A stretch of DNA of 64,000 nt, from the NCBI RefSeq assembly GCF_031458175.1, contig NZ_JAVDXX010000001.1, forward strand, positions 62,001 to 126,000, in the 5' to 3' direction. A program made the position numbers and the translations under genes. The notes beneath the pieces are model-generated. The model was not told the DNA's origin. It did no database searches and worked only from the letters and a program-made list of their open reading frames with translations. This document shows, one piece after another, positions 55,218 through 64,000 of the stretch. Source of the DNA: Pseudoglutamicibacter albus. GTDB taxonomy: Bacteria; Actinomycetota; Actinomycetes; Actinomycetales; Micrococcaceae. Within the stretch, counting starts at the first letter, position 1, and each line of letters starts with the position of its first letter.

Positions 55218-56473
55218 ACCGCATCGAGAAACTGATCCAAGAACTCTGCCCCAACGGGGTTGAGTTTGTCGCTTTAGACTCGATTGCAGCAATCCGATCA
55301 GGTATTGCGTTCCCAAAGCGTAAGCAAGGAAAACTGGAGGGGAAGTACCCTTTCTTCAAAGTTTCCGATATGAACCTTCCAACTAACCGCCGGTATATGG
55401 CCGAGGGTACGAATTACATCGAGCATTCTGACCTGGATGAGTTGCGGGCGTCTCTTGTTCCCGCAAACTCGATTATTTTTCCAAAAATTGGGGCGGCCGT
55501 TGGTACCAATAAGAAGCGGATGACAGTTGACGCGAGCCTAGTGGACAACAATGTGATGGCCCTTGTCCCTGGTGAACGGGTATCTGCCGGCTTTCTTTAC
55601 CACTTTTTTACGACCATTAATTTAATGCAATTCGCCAACCAGCATGGGGCAGTTCCCTCTATTCGGAAAACTGTGATTGGCCAGTTGTTGGTCCCGGTTC
55701 CGCCGATTGAGGTGCAGCGGGAGATCGTTAAGATTCTTGATCTTTTTACTGAGCTCGAGGCTGAGCTGGAAACAGAGCTCAAAGCTGAGCTCGAGGCTCG
55801 CCGGAAGCAGTACGAGCACTACCGCGACCAGCTACTCACCTTCCCTGAAAATGGGGGGGTGACCTGGGTTGAGCTTGGTTCCCTTGGGAAATGGTATGGA
55901 GGAAGCACACCTAGTAAGAGCGAGAAGAAATACTGGGCCCAAGGAACAATTCCATGGGTCTCACCCAAGGACATGGGCGTTTCGCATATAGACAGAACAA
56001 TTGATTTTGTCACTATGGACGCGATGAACTCAGCACGGGCGCGGCTCATTCCTGCCGGAGCCATCCTGGTCGTCACACGTTCCAGTATCTTGGCGAAACG
56101 GTTCCCCGTTGCAATCGCAGCTAATGAAGTGACCATCAACCAGGACCTCAAAGCTCTTGTACCCCAGGGGAATGTTGACGCTCGGTATGTTTTTCATGCG
56201 CTAAACGCATACGGGCGCCAGATCCTTTTGAAAGCCACCAAGCATGGCGGTTCCGTCAACTCAATCGAGTGGAAGCGTTTTGCTCGGTTCAAGATTCCAG
56301 TTCCGAATGTGTCGGAGCAGAAAAAGATTGCGGCCCACCTCGACAAGTTTGATGCGCTCGTGAACGACCTGTCGTCTGGCTTGCCGGCCGAGATCGAGGC
56401 TCGGCGGAAACAGTATGAGTACTATCGAGACAAACTCTTGACATTCAAAGAACTGCAACCCGAAGCGGCATAA
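55214..56473 (+). CDS. hsdS: Type I restriction-modification specificity subunit HsdS
   Basis: 419 aa. Two target recognition domains (about 15-165 and 215-365), each followed by a conserved spacer helix ending in near-identical 17-residue segments, EARRKQYEHYRDQLLTF (residues 194-210) and EARRKQYEYYRDKLLTF (395-411). The first spacer also carries Glu/Leu/Lys heptads. The recognition domains are clearly AT-richer than hsdM and hsdR, as usual for exchangeable modules. The DNA site cannot be predicted from sequence alone. Confidence 0.93.
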   Translation: MNRIEKLIQELCPNGVEFVALDSIAAIRSGIAFPKRKQGKLEGKYPFFKVSDMNLPTNRRYMAEGTNYIEHSDLDELRASLVPANSIIFPKIGAAVGTNKKRMTVDASLVDNNVMALVPGERVSAGFLYHFFTTINLMQFANQHGAVPSIRKTVIGQLLVPVPPIEVQREIVKILDLFTELEAELETELKAELEARRKQYEHYRDQLLTFPENGGVTWVELGSLGKWYGGSTPSKSEKKYWAQGTIPWVSPKDMGVSHIDRTIDFVTMDAMNSARARLIPAGAILVVTRSSILAKRFPVAIAANEVTINQDLKALVPQGNVDARYVFHALNAYGRQILLKATKHGGSVNSIEWKRFARFKIPVPNVSEQKKIAAHLDKFDALVNDLSSGLPAEIEARRKQYEYYRDKLLTFKELQPEAA

Positions 56474-56514
56474 ACCCGCTTCCACTTCGGTTCGCGTAAC
56501 GGCAGGGTAGGGAA

Positions 56515-59500
56515 ATGGCAGGCATGGAGAAATCCGCAGTCGAGGAACTGGGCCGCGGCACAATCGCGCCCATCGCGGTCAGTGATGAAGCGACCGTCGT
56601 CGCCACCTACGAAGCCGACACCAGCACATCGGATGCCTACCAGTCCGAAGCGCAACTCGAAGACGCGTTCATCGCGCAACTCCAGGCGCAAGCCTACGAA
56701 TACGCCGATATCCGCGACGAAACCGCCCTCGTCGCGAACCTGCGCACCCAACTCGAAGCGCTCAACAACATCCAATTCACCGACGCCGAATGGAAAACGT
56801 TCTTCGACACCTCCATTGCCAGCGCCAACGAAGGTCCCAAAGAGAAAACTGAACGCCTCCACAAGGACAACACCCAACTCCTACGCCGCGAAGACGGAAC
56901 CACCAAAAACATCCGGCTCATCGACAAAACTCACATCCACAACAACAAACTCCAAGTCATCAACCAGTACGCCGTCGACGCTGGAACCACACCCGGCGCC
57001 GCGACCCACTCCAACCGGTACGACGTCACCATCCTCGTCAACGGGCTGCCGCTCATCCACATCGAACTCAAACGCCGCGGCGTCAACCTCCGCGAAGCGT
57101 TCAACCAAATAGCCCGCTACCAAAACCAATCACTCTGGGCAGGCCACGGCCTCTTCGACTACGTACAAGTGTTCGTGATCTCCAACGGAACATTCAGCAA
57201 GTACTACTCCAACACCACCCGGCCCAAGAAAACCGACAACACCAAACGCAACGTCAAGTCCTGGGCATTCACCTGCTGGTGGGCAGACAGCCACAACAAA
57301 GTCATCCCAGACCTCCACGGCTTCACCCGCACCTTCTTCGCCAAACACACCATCCTCAACATCCTCACCAAATACTGCGTACTCCGCGAAGACGGCACCC
57401 TCTTGGTAATGCGGCCCTACCAAATCGCCGCCATCGAACGCATCCTCCAACGCATCGACGTAGCCGCCAACAACAAAATGCTCGGCACCACCCAAGCCGG
57501 CGGCTACATCTGGCACACCACCGGCTCCGGCAAGACACTCACCAGCTTCAAAACAGCGCAACTCGCCACCGCCCTCCCAAGCGAGCCCAAAGTGCTGTTC
57601 GTTGTAGACCGTAAAGACCTCGACTACCAAACCATGCGGGAATACGACAGCTTCGAAAGAGGTGCCGCGAACTCCAACACCTCCACCAAAGTCCTCACCC
57701 AACAAATGGGGGATCCCAGCGCGCGCATCATCATTACCACCATCCAAAAACTCTCCAACTTCGTTGCCGCGAACGCGAAACACCCGATCTACAACGAACA
57801 CACGGTGATCATCTTCGACGAATGCCACCGATCCCAATTCGGTGAAATGCACAACGCGATCACCAAGAAATTCAAGAAATACAACATCTTCGGGTTCACC
57901 GGGACCCCGATCTTTCGTGACAACGCCGGGAAATCCTACGGCGCACGCGACGGCCGCGTAGTGCTCCGCACCACCGAAGAAACCTTCGGAGAACAACTCC
58001 ACACCTACACAATCGTCGACGCGATCGAAGACAAAAACGTCCTCCCCTTCAAACTCGCGTACAACAGTGTGCTGGCGCGTGCAGGAGGGGTAATGGCCGA
58101 AGGTGCGACGCGTGGTCAAGAAGAAGCCGCGTTCATGGCTCCCGAACGTATCAGCGCCGTCACCAGCTACATCCTCAAACACTTCGACCAACACACCCGT
58201 CGCGTCACCGAAGCCGGCGAAAGCACCACCTCCTACCTGCACACCGTCACCACTAACACCGCAGACGTTGCCCGCAGAAGGGGTAGTGCGGGCGAGGCGA
58301 TCACAACCACGCGGCGCGTCACCGGCTTCAACGCGATGATGGCCGTGCAATCCGTGGAAGCCGCCAAGTTTTACTACAACGAATTCAAAGCCCAGCAGGC
58401 CGAGCTGCCGGAGCAGCAACGTCTCAAAGTCGCCACGATCTTCAGCTACGGGGCCAACGAAGACCCCGAAGCCGGAATCCTCGCAGAAGAAGGGTTCGAC
58501 ACCGGCAGGCTCAGCGGTGAGAACCGCGAATTCCTCGACGCGGCCATCGCCGACTACAACAAGAGCTTCGGCACCAACTTCGACGCCAACGGCGAGAACT
58601 TCCAGAACTACTACCGCGACCTCTCCATGCGGGTCAAAAACCGCGAAGTAGACCTGCTGCTGGTCGTGAACATGTTCCTCACCGGCTTCGACGCGCCAAC
58701 CCTGAACACGCTCTACGTAGACAAGAACCTGAAATACCACGGGCTGATCCAGGCGTTTTCACGCACCAACCGCATCCTCAACACCGTCAAACGGTACGGG
58801 AACATCGTGTGCTTCCGCGACCTCCAAGAGAACACAGAAGACGCCCTCGCCCTGTTCGGGAACGCTGACGCACAAGGCATCGCCCTGCTTGAGCCATATG
58901 AACACTACCTGGACCAGTACCGGCTCAAAGTCGCAGAGATGCTGGCCTTCCATGCCCCCGGCACCGGGATGCCTGCGAGCGAAAGCGAACAGCGGCACTT
59001 CGCCGAAGTCTTCGGCGAGATCCTGAAGCTACGGAACCTGTTGGCCGGGTTCGATGAGTTCCCTGACGATGACGACCTCACTCCGCGCGAGATTCAAGAC
59101 CTGCAGAGCGTCTACCTCGCGGTGCGGGATGAGATGCGGGCGGATGCCGACGCGAACGAGCCGCAGCCGGAACAGCTTGAACTCGTATTCGAGATCGAGC
59201 TGCTACGGCAAGTGGAAGTCAACGTCGACTACATCCTCATGCTGGTTGAGAAGTTCCGCGAACCAATGCTGAAATCCCAGGTTCCTGACTACCAGTACAA
59301 AGAGCAGGTGCTGCAAGCGGTTGACTCCAGCCCGACCCTACGCGATAAACGCGACCTGTTCATGGACTTCATCGAACTCGTCAACACCGACGCGAGCGTA
59401 GCCGAACAGTGGGTCGCATTCATCAACCAGCGCCGCGAACAAGAACTCGACACACTCATCGAAGAAGAACGACTCCGCGAGCCAGCCGCGCGGGACTTCA

Positions 59501-59676
59501 TGGAAAGCGCCTTCGACGCCGGGGAAGTCCCCCGCATCGGAACCGACATCGGGGACGTACTGCCGCCCGTGAGCTTCTTCAGCAACACCGCCGATGGCGA
59601 GAGCCGCGCCGAAATCAAAGAACGCGTGCTCAACAAGATGAGCGAGTTCCTGGAACGCTACGAACCGCTCGGGTGA
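56515..59676 (+). CDS. hsdR: Type I restriction endonuclease subunit HsdR
   Basis: 1053 aa, ATG 56515 close behind GTAGGGA (ATG 56524 possible). The N-terminal PD-(D/E)xK nuclease has NRYDVTILVNG then IHIELKRRG; the SF2 translocase core has HTTGSGKTLTSF, VVDRKDLDYQT, IIFDECHRSQFG, GFTGTPIF and AFSRTNRIL. The C-terminal helical part binds the HsdM/HsdS core. It cuts unmodified DNA after translocation. A gap of 41 nt from hsdS; complete and intact, so the system is probably active. Confidence 0.94.
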   Translation: MAGMEKSAVEELGRGTIAPIAVSDEATVVATYEADTSTSDAYQSEAQLEDAFIAQLQAQAYEYADIRDETALVANLRTQLEALNNIQFTDAEWKTFFDTSIASANEGPKEKTERLHKDNTQLLRREDGTTKNIRLIDKTHIHNNKLQVINQYAVDAGTTPGAATHSNRYDVTILVNGLPLIHIELKRRGVNLREAFNQIARYQNQSLWAGHGLFDYVQVFVISNGTFSKYYSNTTRPKKTDNTKRNVKSWAFTCWWADSHNKVIPDLHGFTRTFFAKHTILNILTKYCVLREDGTLLVMRPYQIAAIERILQRIDVAANNKMLGTTQAGGYIWHTTGSGKTLTSFKTAQLATALPSEPKVLFVVDRKDLDYQTMREYDSFERGAANSNTSTKVLTQQMGDPSARIIITTIQKLSNFVAANAKHPIYNEHTVIIFDECHRSQFGEMHNAITKKFKKYNIFGFTGTPIFRDNAGKSYGARDGRVVLRTTEETFGEQLHTYTIVDAIEDKNVLPFKLAYNSVLARAGGVMAEGATRGQEEAAFMAPERISAVTSYILKHFDQHTRRVTEAGESTTSYLHTVTTNTADVARRRGSAGEAITTTRRVTGFNAMMAVQSVEAAKFYYNEFKAQQAELPEQQRLKVATIFSYGANEDPEAGILAEEGFDTGRLSGENREFLDAAIADYNKSFGTNFDANGENFQNYYRDLSMRVKNREVDLLLVVNMFLTGFDAPTLNTLYVDKNLKYHGLIQAFSRTNRILNTVKRYGNIVCFRDLQENTEDALALFGNADAQGIALLEPYEHYLDQYRLKVAEMLAFHAPGTGMPASESEQRHFAEVFGEILKLRNLLAGFDEFPDDDDLTPREIQDLQSVYLAVRDEMRADADANEPQPEQLELVFEIELLRQVEVNVDYILMLVEKFREPMLKSQVPDYQYKEQVLQAVDSSPTLRDKRDLFMDFIELVNTDASVAEQWVAFINQRREQELDTLIEEERLREPAARDFMESAFDAGEVPRIGTDIGDVLPPVSFFSNTADGESRAEIKERVLNKMSEFLERYEPLG

Positions 59677-59832
59677 GAAAAGAATCAAAGGCAACACCCC
59701 TTAAGTTGTGAACCTCTCTAGAGCTGTCTTTGAAGCTCCTGGGTTTTAACGTCAAGATTGATTTGAAGGTTAAAGCTCAGATTTTGCGCCACCCGGTCGC
59801 CGTGGCGCCGTCACATGTTTAAGGAACGCCCT

Positions 59833-60252
59833 ATGTTCACACGAATAACGTCCCCTCTATATAGGAGAACGGGCAGCGCGCTCGCGGTGCTCGCACTCGT
59901 ATTCGGCATGACTGTGGCGCTCCCAAACCCAGCAACCGCAACACCCGACGCGGCGCCCACCGCAGAAGCCACCGCAACCGAAGCGGAAGCTCCGGGTGAA
60001 CTCGGCGCGCCCGGTGAGACTCAGACTGTCGAGTTGGGGAACGGCAACGTCCAGTACGGCCTCCGGCTCGCCCGCGACGGCGGGGCCGGCTGTATCATCA
60101 CGAAAGCTAACGGCTACGAACCCGGCGACAATACCCCGCGGGACGGCAATATTTGTGCCGGGGACATCGCCCACTACAGCATCGACCTCAACGTCAAAAC
60201 CGCTGGCGAACCGATTACCTTCAAACTCACCCCCAACCTGGCTCTCCGCTGA
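59833..60252 (+). CDS. N-terminal part of a large adhesin, cut off by a frameshift
   Basis: 139 aa from ATG 59833 (AAGGA 7 nt upstream; ATG 59815 is in frame). A long signal peptide (TRITSPLYRRTGSALAVLAL, ending around ATATP) and an acidic Ala/Glu/Pro stretch are followed by the start of a beta-rich surface domain (NGNVQYGLRLARD, GDIAHYSIDLNV). The frame stops at 60250-60252. The domain plainly continues one base over, so this ORF by itself is a truncated protein. Confidence 0.7.
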   Translation: MFTRITSPLYRRTGSALAVLALVFGMTVALPNPATATPDAAPTAEATATEAEAPGELGAPGETQTVELGNGNVQYGLRLARDGGAGCIITKANGYEPGDNTPRDGNICAGDIAHYSIDLNVKTAGEPITFKLTPNLALR

Positions 60253-63200
60253 GGCCCGCGCCTCGGGCCTGCCGGAGCCAACCGTCAAACCAACCCTGAA
60301 AACCGGTTCCGCTAACTACGGCGGCGTCTCCGCAACAGTCGACGCTAACAGTGTTGTCACCGTGAAAGCGGACCCGAACATCAACGCGACCGTCTCGCTC
60401 GAACTCACTGCCTCCACCATCGCCTCCATGCAGCTTTCGGACGGCACCAACCCGGAAGGCACGTTCAACCTCGGCCTCAAAGCAGTCAAGGAAGACGGAA
60501 GCAAACTCATCACCGCGGTAGCGAACAAGAAACTCAACGTACTGGTTGAGCCGCGCTTTGACCAGCGCCTCATCGAGCCAGAAAGCGGCGTCAACACCAC
60601 CACCCGCAACGGCATCGAATACATCGGCATCAGCGCCCGCTCCGGCCTGCCCGCCTACCCGAGCGACCAGAAACACAGCCCGGCACCGGACAACGCAACC
60701 CCGAACGGCCGCATCCTGCCGATCGACCCTGAAACCATCAGCCGCTACACCCTCGTGATGCCAGCCGATGCGCCGTTCAAGGCGGACGAAGTGCTCGTCT
60801 CCTATAACGGCAGCCCGTGGCAGAAAGCCAAGGTTGACGCCAACGGCAACCCGTACATCGACGGCAAATACGATAAAAGCAACCCGCCGTTCCGCTTCCT
60901 GATCCCTACCGAGGGCCTGCCGGACGGTAAGACCACGTTCACTACCCGCATGGACATCGTCGATAAGGACGGCAAGCCGACGCGTGTGAAAGACAGCCGC
61001 GGGGTTCCATCCAACATCCCGACCACGGCGGGCAATAAAGCGCTCGGCAACAACACCGCTGACCCAGGTGGCTTGAGCGAATGCAGCGCATCCACCGCTG
61101 ATGAGAAGCAGGGCCTGCTCGCAGGCCAGTACGGTTTCCCGAACAACAACTGCGCCAAGCAGGTTGTTGACCTGACCAGGTGGAAATGCACCAACCCGAA
61201 CGGCTGCCCATCCGCTAAAGACGACGTCGGCGTCAAATGGGTGGAAACCGAGGAGAAAGGCAAACAAGCCTTCCGCTACAAGCAGGCCTTGTCCAGCGCG
61301 AACGTTCGTCTGAACGTCACCCCAGCCGATGTCAAAGACAACCCCACCATCTGTGCCGCATGGCAACCTGGGACACAACGTGTTGTTACTGAGGGGAACA
61401 TTTACGTTCCCACCGTCCAGATCGGTGGCACCGGCAAGGTCAATATCCAAGACGTTTTCCCGGACGCCAAGGTGTACATCACCAAGCAAGACAAAACCAA
61501 CGGCGGTAACCCGGACTGCGCCGGTGACGCAGGCTGGGAAGTGTTCTACGATGCCTCGACCGGCGTGAAGGGTAACACCTTCGCAGAGCCTGGCAGCATG
61601 AAGCCGAACGAGATCGCTGGTATCAAGATTGTGATTCCGGGCGAGAACGTCATCCAGCAGCCAACCATCTTCCGCTACGTGGCGACTACGGGTGACCCTC
61701 GCGTGGTCTCGACCCTGCCTACCGTGAAGGCCGCCAAGGGTGATGACGAGTACTACAAGACCGTTAACTACGGTGCGGTCTACTCGGGGGAAAAGAAGGT
61801 CCGCGGTAGCATGCAGGACACGCTCCTCGCGGAGAAGCCAGCGGCCGGTGTCCGCGATATCTGGGGCACCCTCGGCGAGACGCGCCTTAACGGTATCGGT
61901 GAACAGAAGCAACAGCTCATTACCTCCGGGCAGGTCGTTATCAACAACGGAACGCTCGCTGCAGTGAACTCGAAAGACGCTGACGGCAACCCGACGCGCG
62001 TACACATGCGCATCTATCTGTCCAAGTGTGTAACCGCCGACGCGGAAACGCTCTCGCCCGGTATGACCTACCACCGCGGCGAAATCTCGAACAACCCGAA
62101 TGACTGCGCCCCGTCCAAGGACAACTACATTGAGCGCACGTGGGCCCTATCGGATCAGAAGAACGAAACCGGGGACCCAAATAATGACCCGTTCTTCCCG
62201 ATCGACTGGGCCACCAAGAACGCTGCGCGTTCCACCGTGTTCTTCCAGCCGTGGGATAACGGCCAGCCGCGGCCAACGTTCACGGTAGTGACCCCGGTGT
62301 GGTCTGGCCCGCGCCAATCCTTCGATGTGGTCCATTCATACCGCATCACGGGCACCCCGGAGCTGGACCTTGATAAGGCGATGCCGGCGTTGAAGAAGGA
62401 CCGGACCATCAAGTCCTCCTCTACCAAGGAAGCCTTCACTCCAGCTAAGGACGCGGCGAAGGAATACACGCCGCTGAACTCTATGGCCTCGCTGTCCACG
62501 CTCACTGTTCCTAACGTGGTAGCGGCTGGCTTAGCGAAGTCCACCGAGGACAAGCTCGTGGACCACGACGCCGTGTTCCAGCATCGTCTCAACCTCAGCA
62601 ACTACACTGAGGCGCAACTGGGCGCCACCCAGTTCATTGACGTGTTGCCGTTCAACGGCGACTGGCGCGGCACCACATTCAGCGGCGAATACTGGCTGAG
62701 TAAGGTCCCGGAGAACGTGGGCTCGAACACGGCCGAAGGCCACGAGATCTACTACACCTACGATGACCCGAACACGGTGTCTGTATGCCCAACGAACGCT
62801 CAGGGCAAGGATGACCTCGATGCGTGCGTCAATGCCTCCCGGGCAACCAAACGCGGCATCGATAAGAAGCCGAGCGACACCAAATGGGAGCTACTGACCC
62901 AGGAGGTCATCGAGGCCCAAGCCAAGCCGGGGGCAAAGCACATCACAGCGCTGCGTTTCGACAGCCCGTTGCTGAGCCCTAAGTCCGAGGACGCATACGT
63001 TCTGGACTTCGAACCGCACGGTAATAAGCACGGCGACAAGTACGTGAACTCCACGGGTATTGCCACGATGCACGCTGTCCGCGGCGAGACCGCCGACACC
63101 ACCGGCGTCGGGGCCCTACCTGTTCCGCAACCGGACCCCGTCAAGACTGAGGTCTATGCCGCGAAGATTTCCGGCACCGTCTACCACGACAAGAACCGGG

Positions 63201-64000
63201 ACGAGAAACAGCAAGACGGCGAGAAGAACCTGCCGGGCTACACCGTGACCCTCTACGAAGTGGACGAGAACGGTGAGATCAAGAAAGACGAGAACGGCGA
63301 CCCCGTCGCTGTCCAGACCACCACGAGTGATAAGGACGGCAACTACACGTTCGAGTCTCTCAAGCGGGGAGACTACCGCGTAGTGGTGAGCCCGCTGGAG
63401 GAAACCGACATCAACACCCAGGCAGGTAAGGGCGAGGACACTGATGCCGGCTCCTGGACGGGCCAGGTCATCACCGTGACCGAACCGAACCCGGACAAGT
63501 ATGACGCCAACAAGTCTCAAACCCACAGTAAGTATGACTTCGGTGTGTTCAAACCAGCCCCGAAGATTAGCCTCAAGAAGACCGTGAACGGTAAGGACTC
63601 TGACGAGGTAGCCGTTAACGGTGAGGCGAGGTTCGTCCTGGCCGGTGAGAACAACGGCAACGTTGACCTTGAAAAGGTCAAGCTGGTTGACACCTGGGTC
63701 GAAGGCAAGGACCCTCTTGACCTGACGTGCACCATCACGCCGAAAACTGGCGGCGACTACGCGGGGGACGCGACTGAGGACCTGCTCAACGGCGAAGCCA
63801 AACTCGCGGTAGGGGACACCTATGAGTGCATCGGAACCTACACCGTCACCCAGGACGATGTGGACGAACAAGTCACGTTGCCTAACAACGCCGATGTGAT
63901 CGGTGCATACCTGTATAAGTCCGCCACCACCGGCGAGGACAAGGAACTCCCTGTAGAAGACCACAGCAAGGCGACCGTCACTGTGCCGGAAGCTAAGCCC
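60236..64000 (+). pseudogene. Body of a giant SdrD-B/DUF11-like surface adhesin (frameshifted, 3' partial)
   Basis: Frame +2 is open without a stop from 59912 through the window end: 1255 codons from 60236. It lacks its own signal peptide and continues the domain of the previous ORF if one C is removed from the C5 tract near 60230 (giving LTPTWLSAEARASG). Contents: several beta-rich repeats (about 60300-63050) with paired Cys, an SdrD B-like/Cna-B module (AAKISGTVYHDKNRDEKQQD at 63158-63217, SDKDGNYTFESLKRGDYRVV), and a DUF11-like domain (ISLKKTVNGKDSDEVAVNGE). The wall anchor would lie beyond the edge. Whether the shift is real or a sequencing error is open. Confidence 0.75.

Noticed and set aside
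57130-58740. 536-codon open frame on the minus strand
   Set aside because: Antisense to the conserved helicase core of hsdR; Val/Glu/Phe-rich shadow with no recognisable motif.
60227-62074. 615-codon open frame on the minus strand
   Set aside because: It lies opposite the adhesin frame, has no ribosome site, and its composition is that of a reverse-strand shadow of GC-rich coding DNA.

Overview
The window is high-GC DNA from an actinobacterium, most likely a Micrococcales member close to the Micrococcaceae. This rests on the GC-rich codon use, frequent GTG/TTG starts, LAxTG-type sortase signals (LARTG, LAPTG), an actinobacterial 'anchored-repeat' metal ABC transporter, and a DUF6318-like lipoprotein. 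No rRNA, tRNA or CRISPR array was seen. Both ends cut genes: the left edge enters a surface protein, and the right edge leaves a very large adhesin.

Layout. 1-7417: five co-directional genes of an anchored-repeat ABC system (LARTG wall protein, chimeric ZnuA-like binding protein, membrane-anchored repeat protein, ATPase, permease), probably for zinc or manganese. 7515-9915: LysR regulator and a two-subunit 3-oxoacid CoA-transferase, closed by a strong terminator. 10107-24183: metabolism and transport, including an MFS protein, a YtcJ-type amidohydrolase, SDRs, a DASS carboxylate transporter, an NCS1 permease-isochorismatase-HAD operon, a GT-D glycosyltransferase, a secreted protein, a methyltransferase and a nitronate monooxygenase. 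24502-31860: a defence segment of visibly lower GC in its first part, with Gabija (gajA-gajB), a 607-bp orphan spacer and a PLD-helicase-DUF3427 protein. 31944-35032: an acyl-AMP ligase and a ketoacyl synthase. 35081-37906: a worn region holding an LAPTG stub, a MerR/TipAS-DUF2268 pair and fragments of a membrane protein and a TetR regulator. 37993-42923: lipoprotein, a two-gene ABC exporter facing its TetR regulator across a palindromic operator, and a Fic protein.

43145-52472 is the most coherent catabolic unit. A fused E1(alpha-beta) 2-oxoacid/acetoin-type dehydrogenase, an E2 acyltransferase and two SDRs are transcribed leftwards. A FadR-type GntR regulator and a VOC protein diverge from them, and a GntP-family permease lies 3 kb away. 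The palindrome TTGGATCCAA, or one-base variants, lies upstream of all three transcription units and predicts a single GntR regulon. A SnoaL-like gene and a decayed IS1634-like transposase interrupt the stretch.

53655-59676 is a complete type I restriction-modification operon (hsdM-hsdS-hsdR). From 59833 to the window end runs an SdrD-B/DUF11-like adhesin whose reading frame breaks at a short C tract near 60230 and then stays open for 1255 codons.

The best candidates for follow-up are the GntR-E1E2-GntP regulon, the Gabija/DUF3427 segment, the adhesin frameshift, and short tandem duplications spanning the stop codons of two unrelated genes. All functional calls come from reading translated sequence and recognised motifs; no database search was run.
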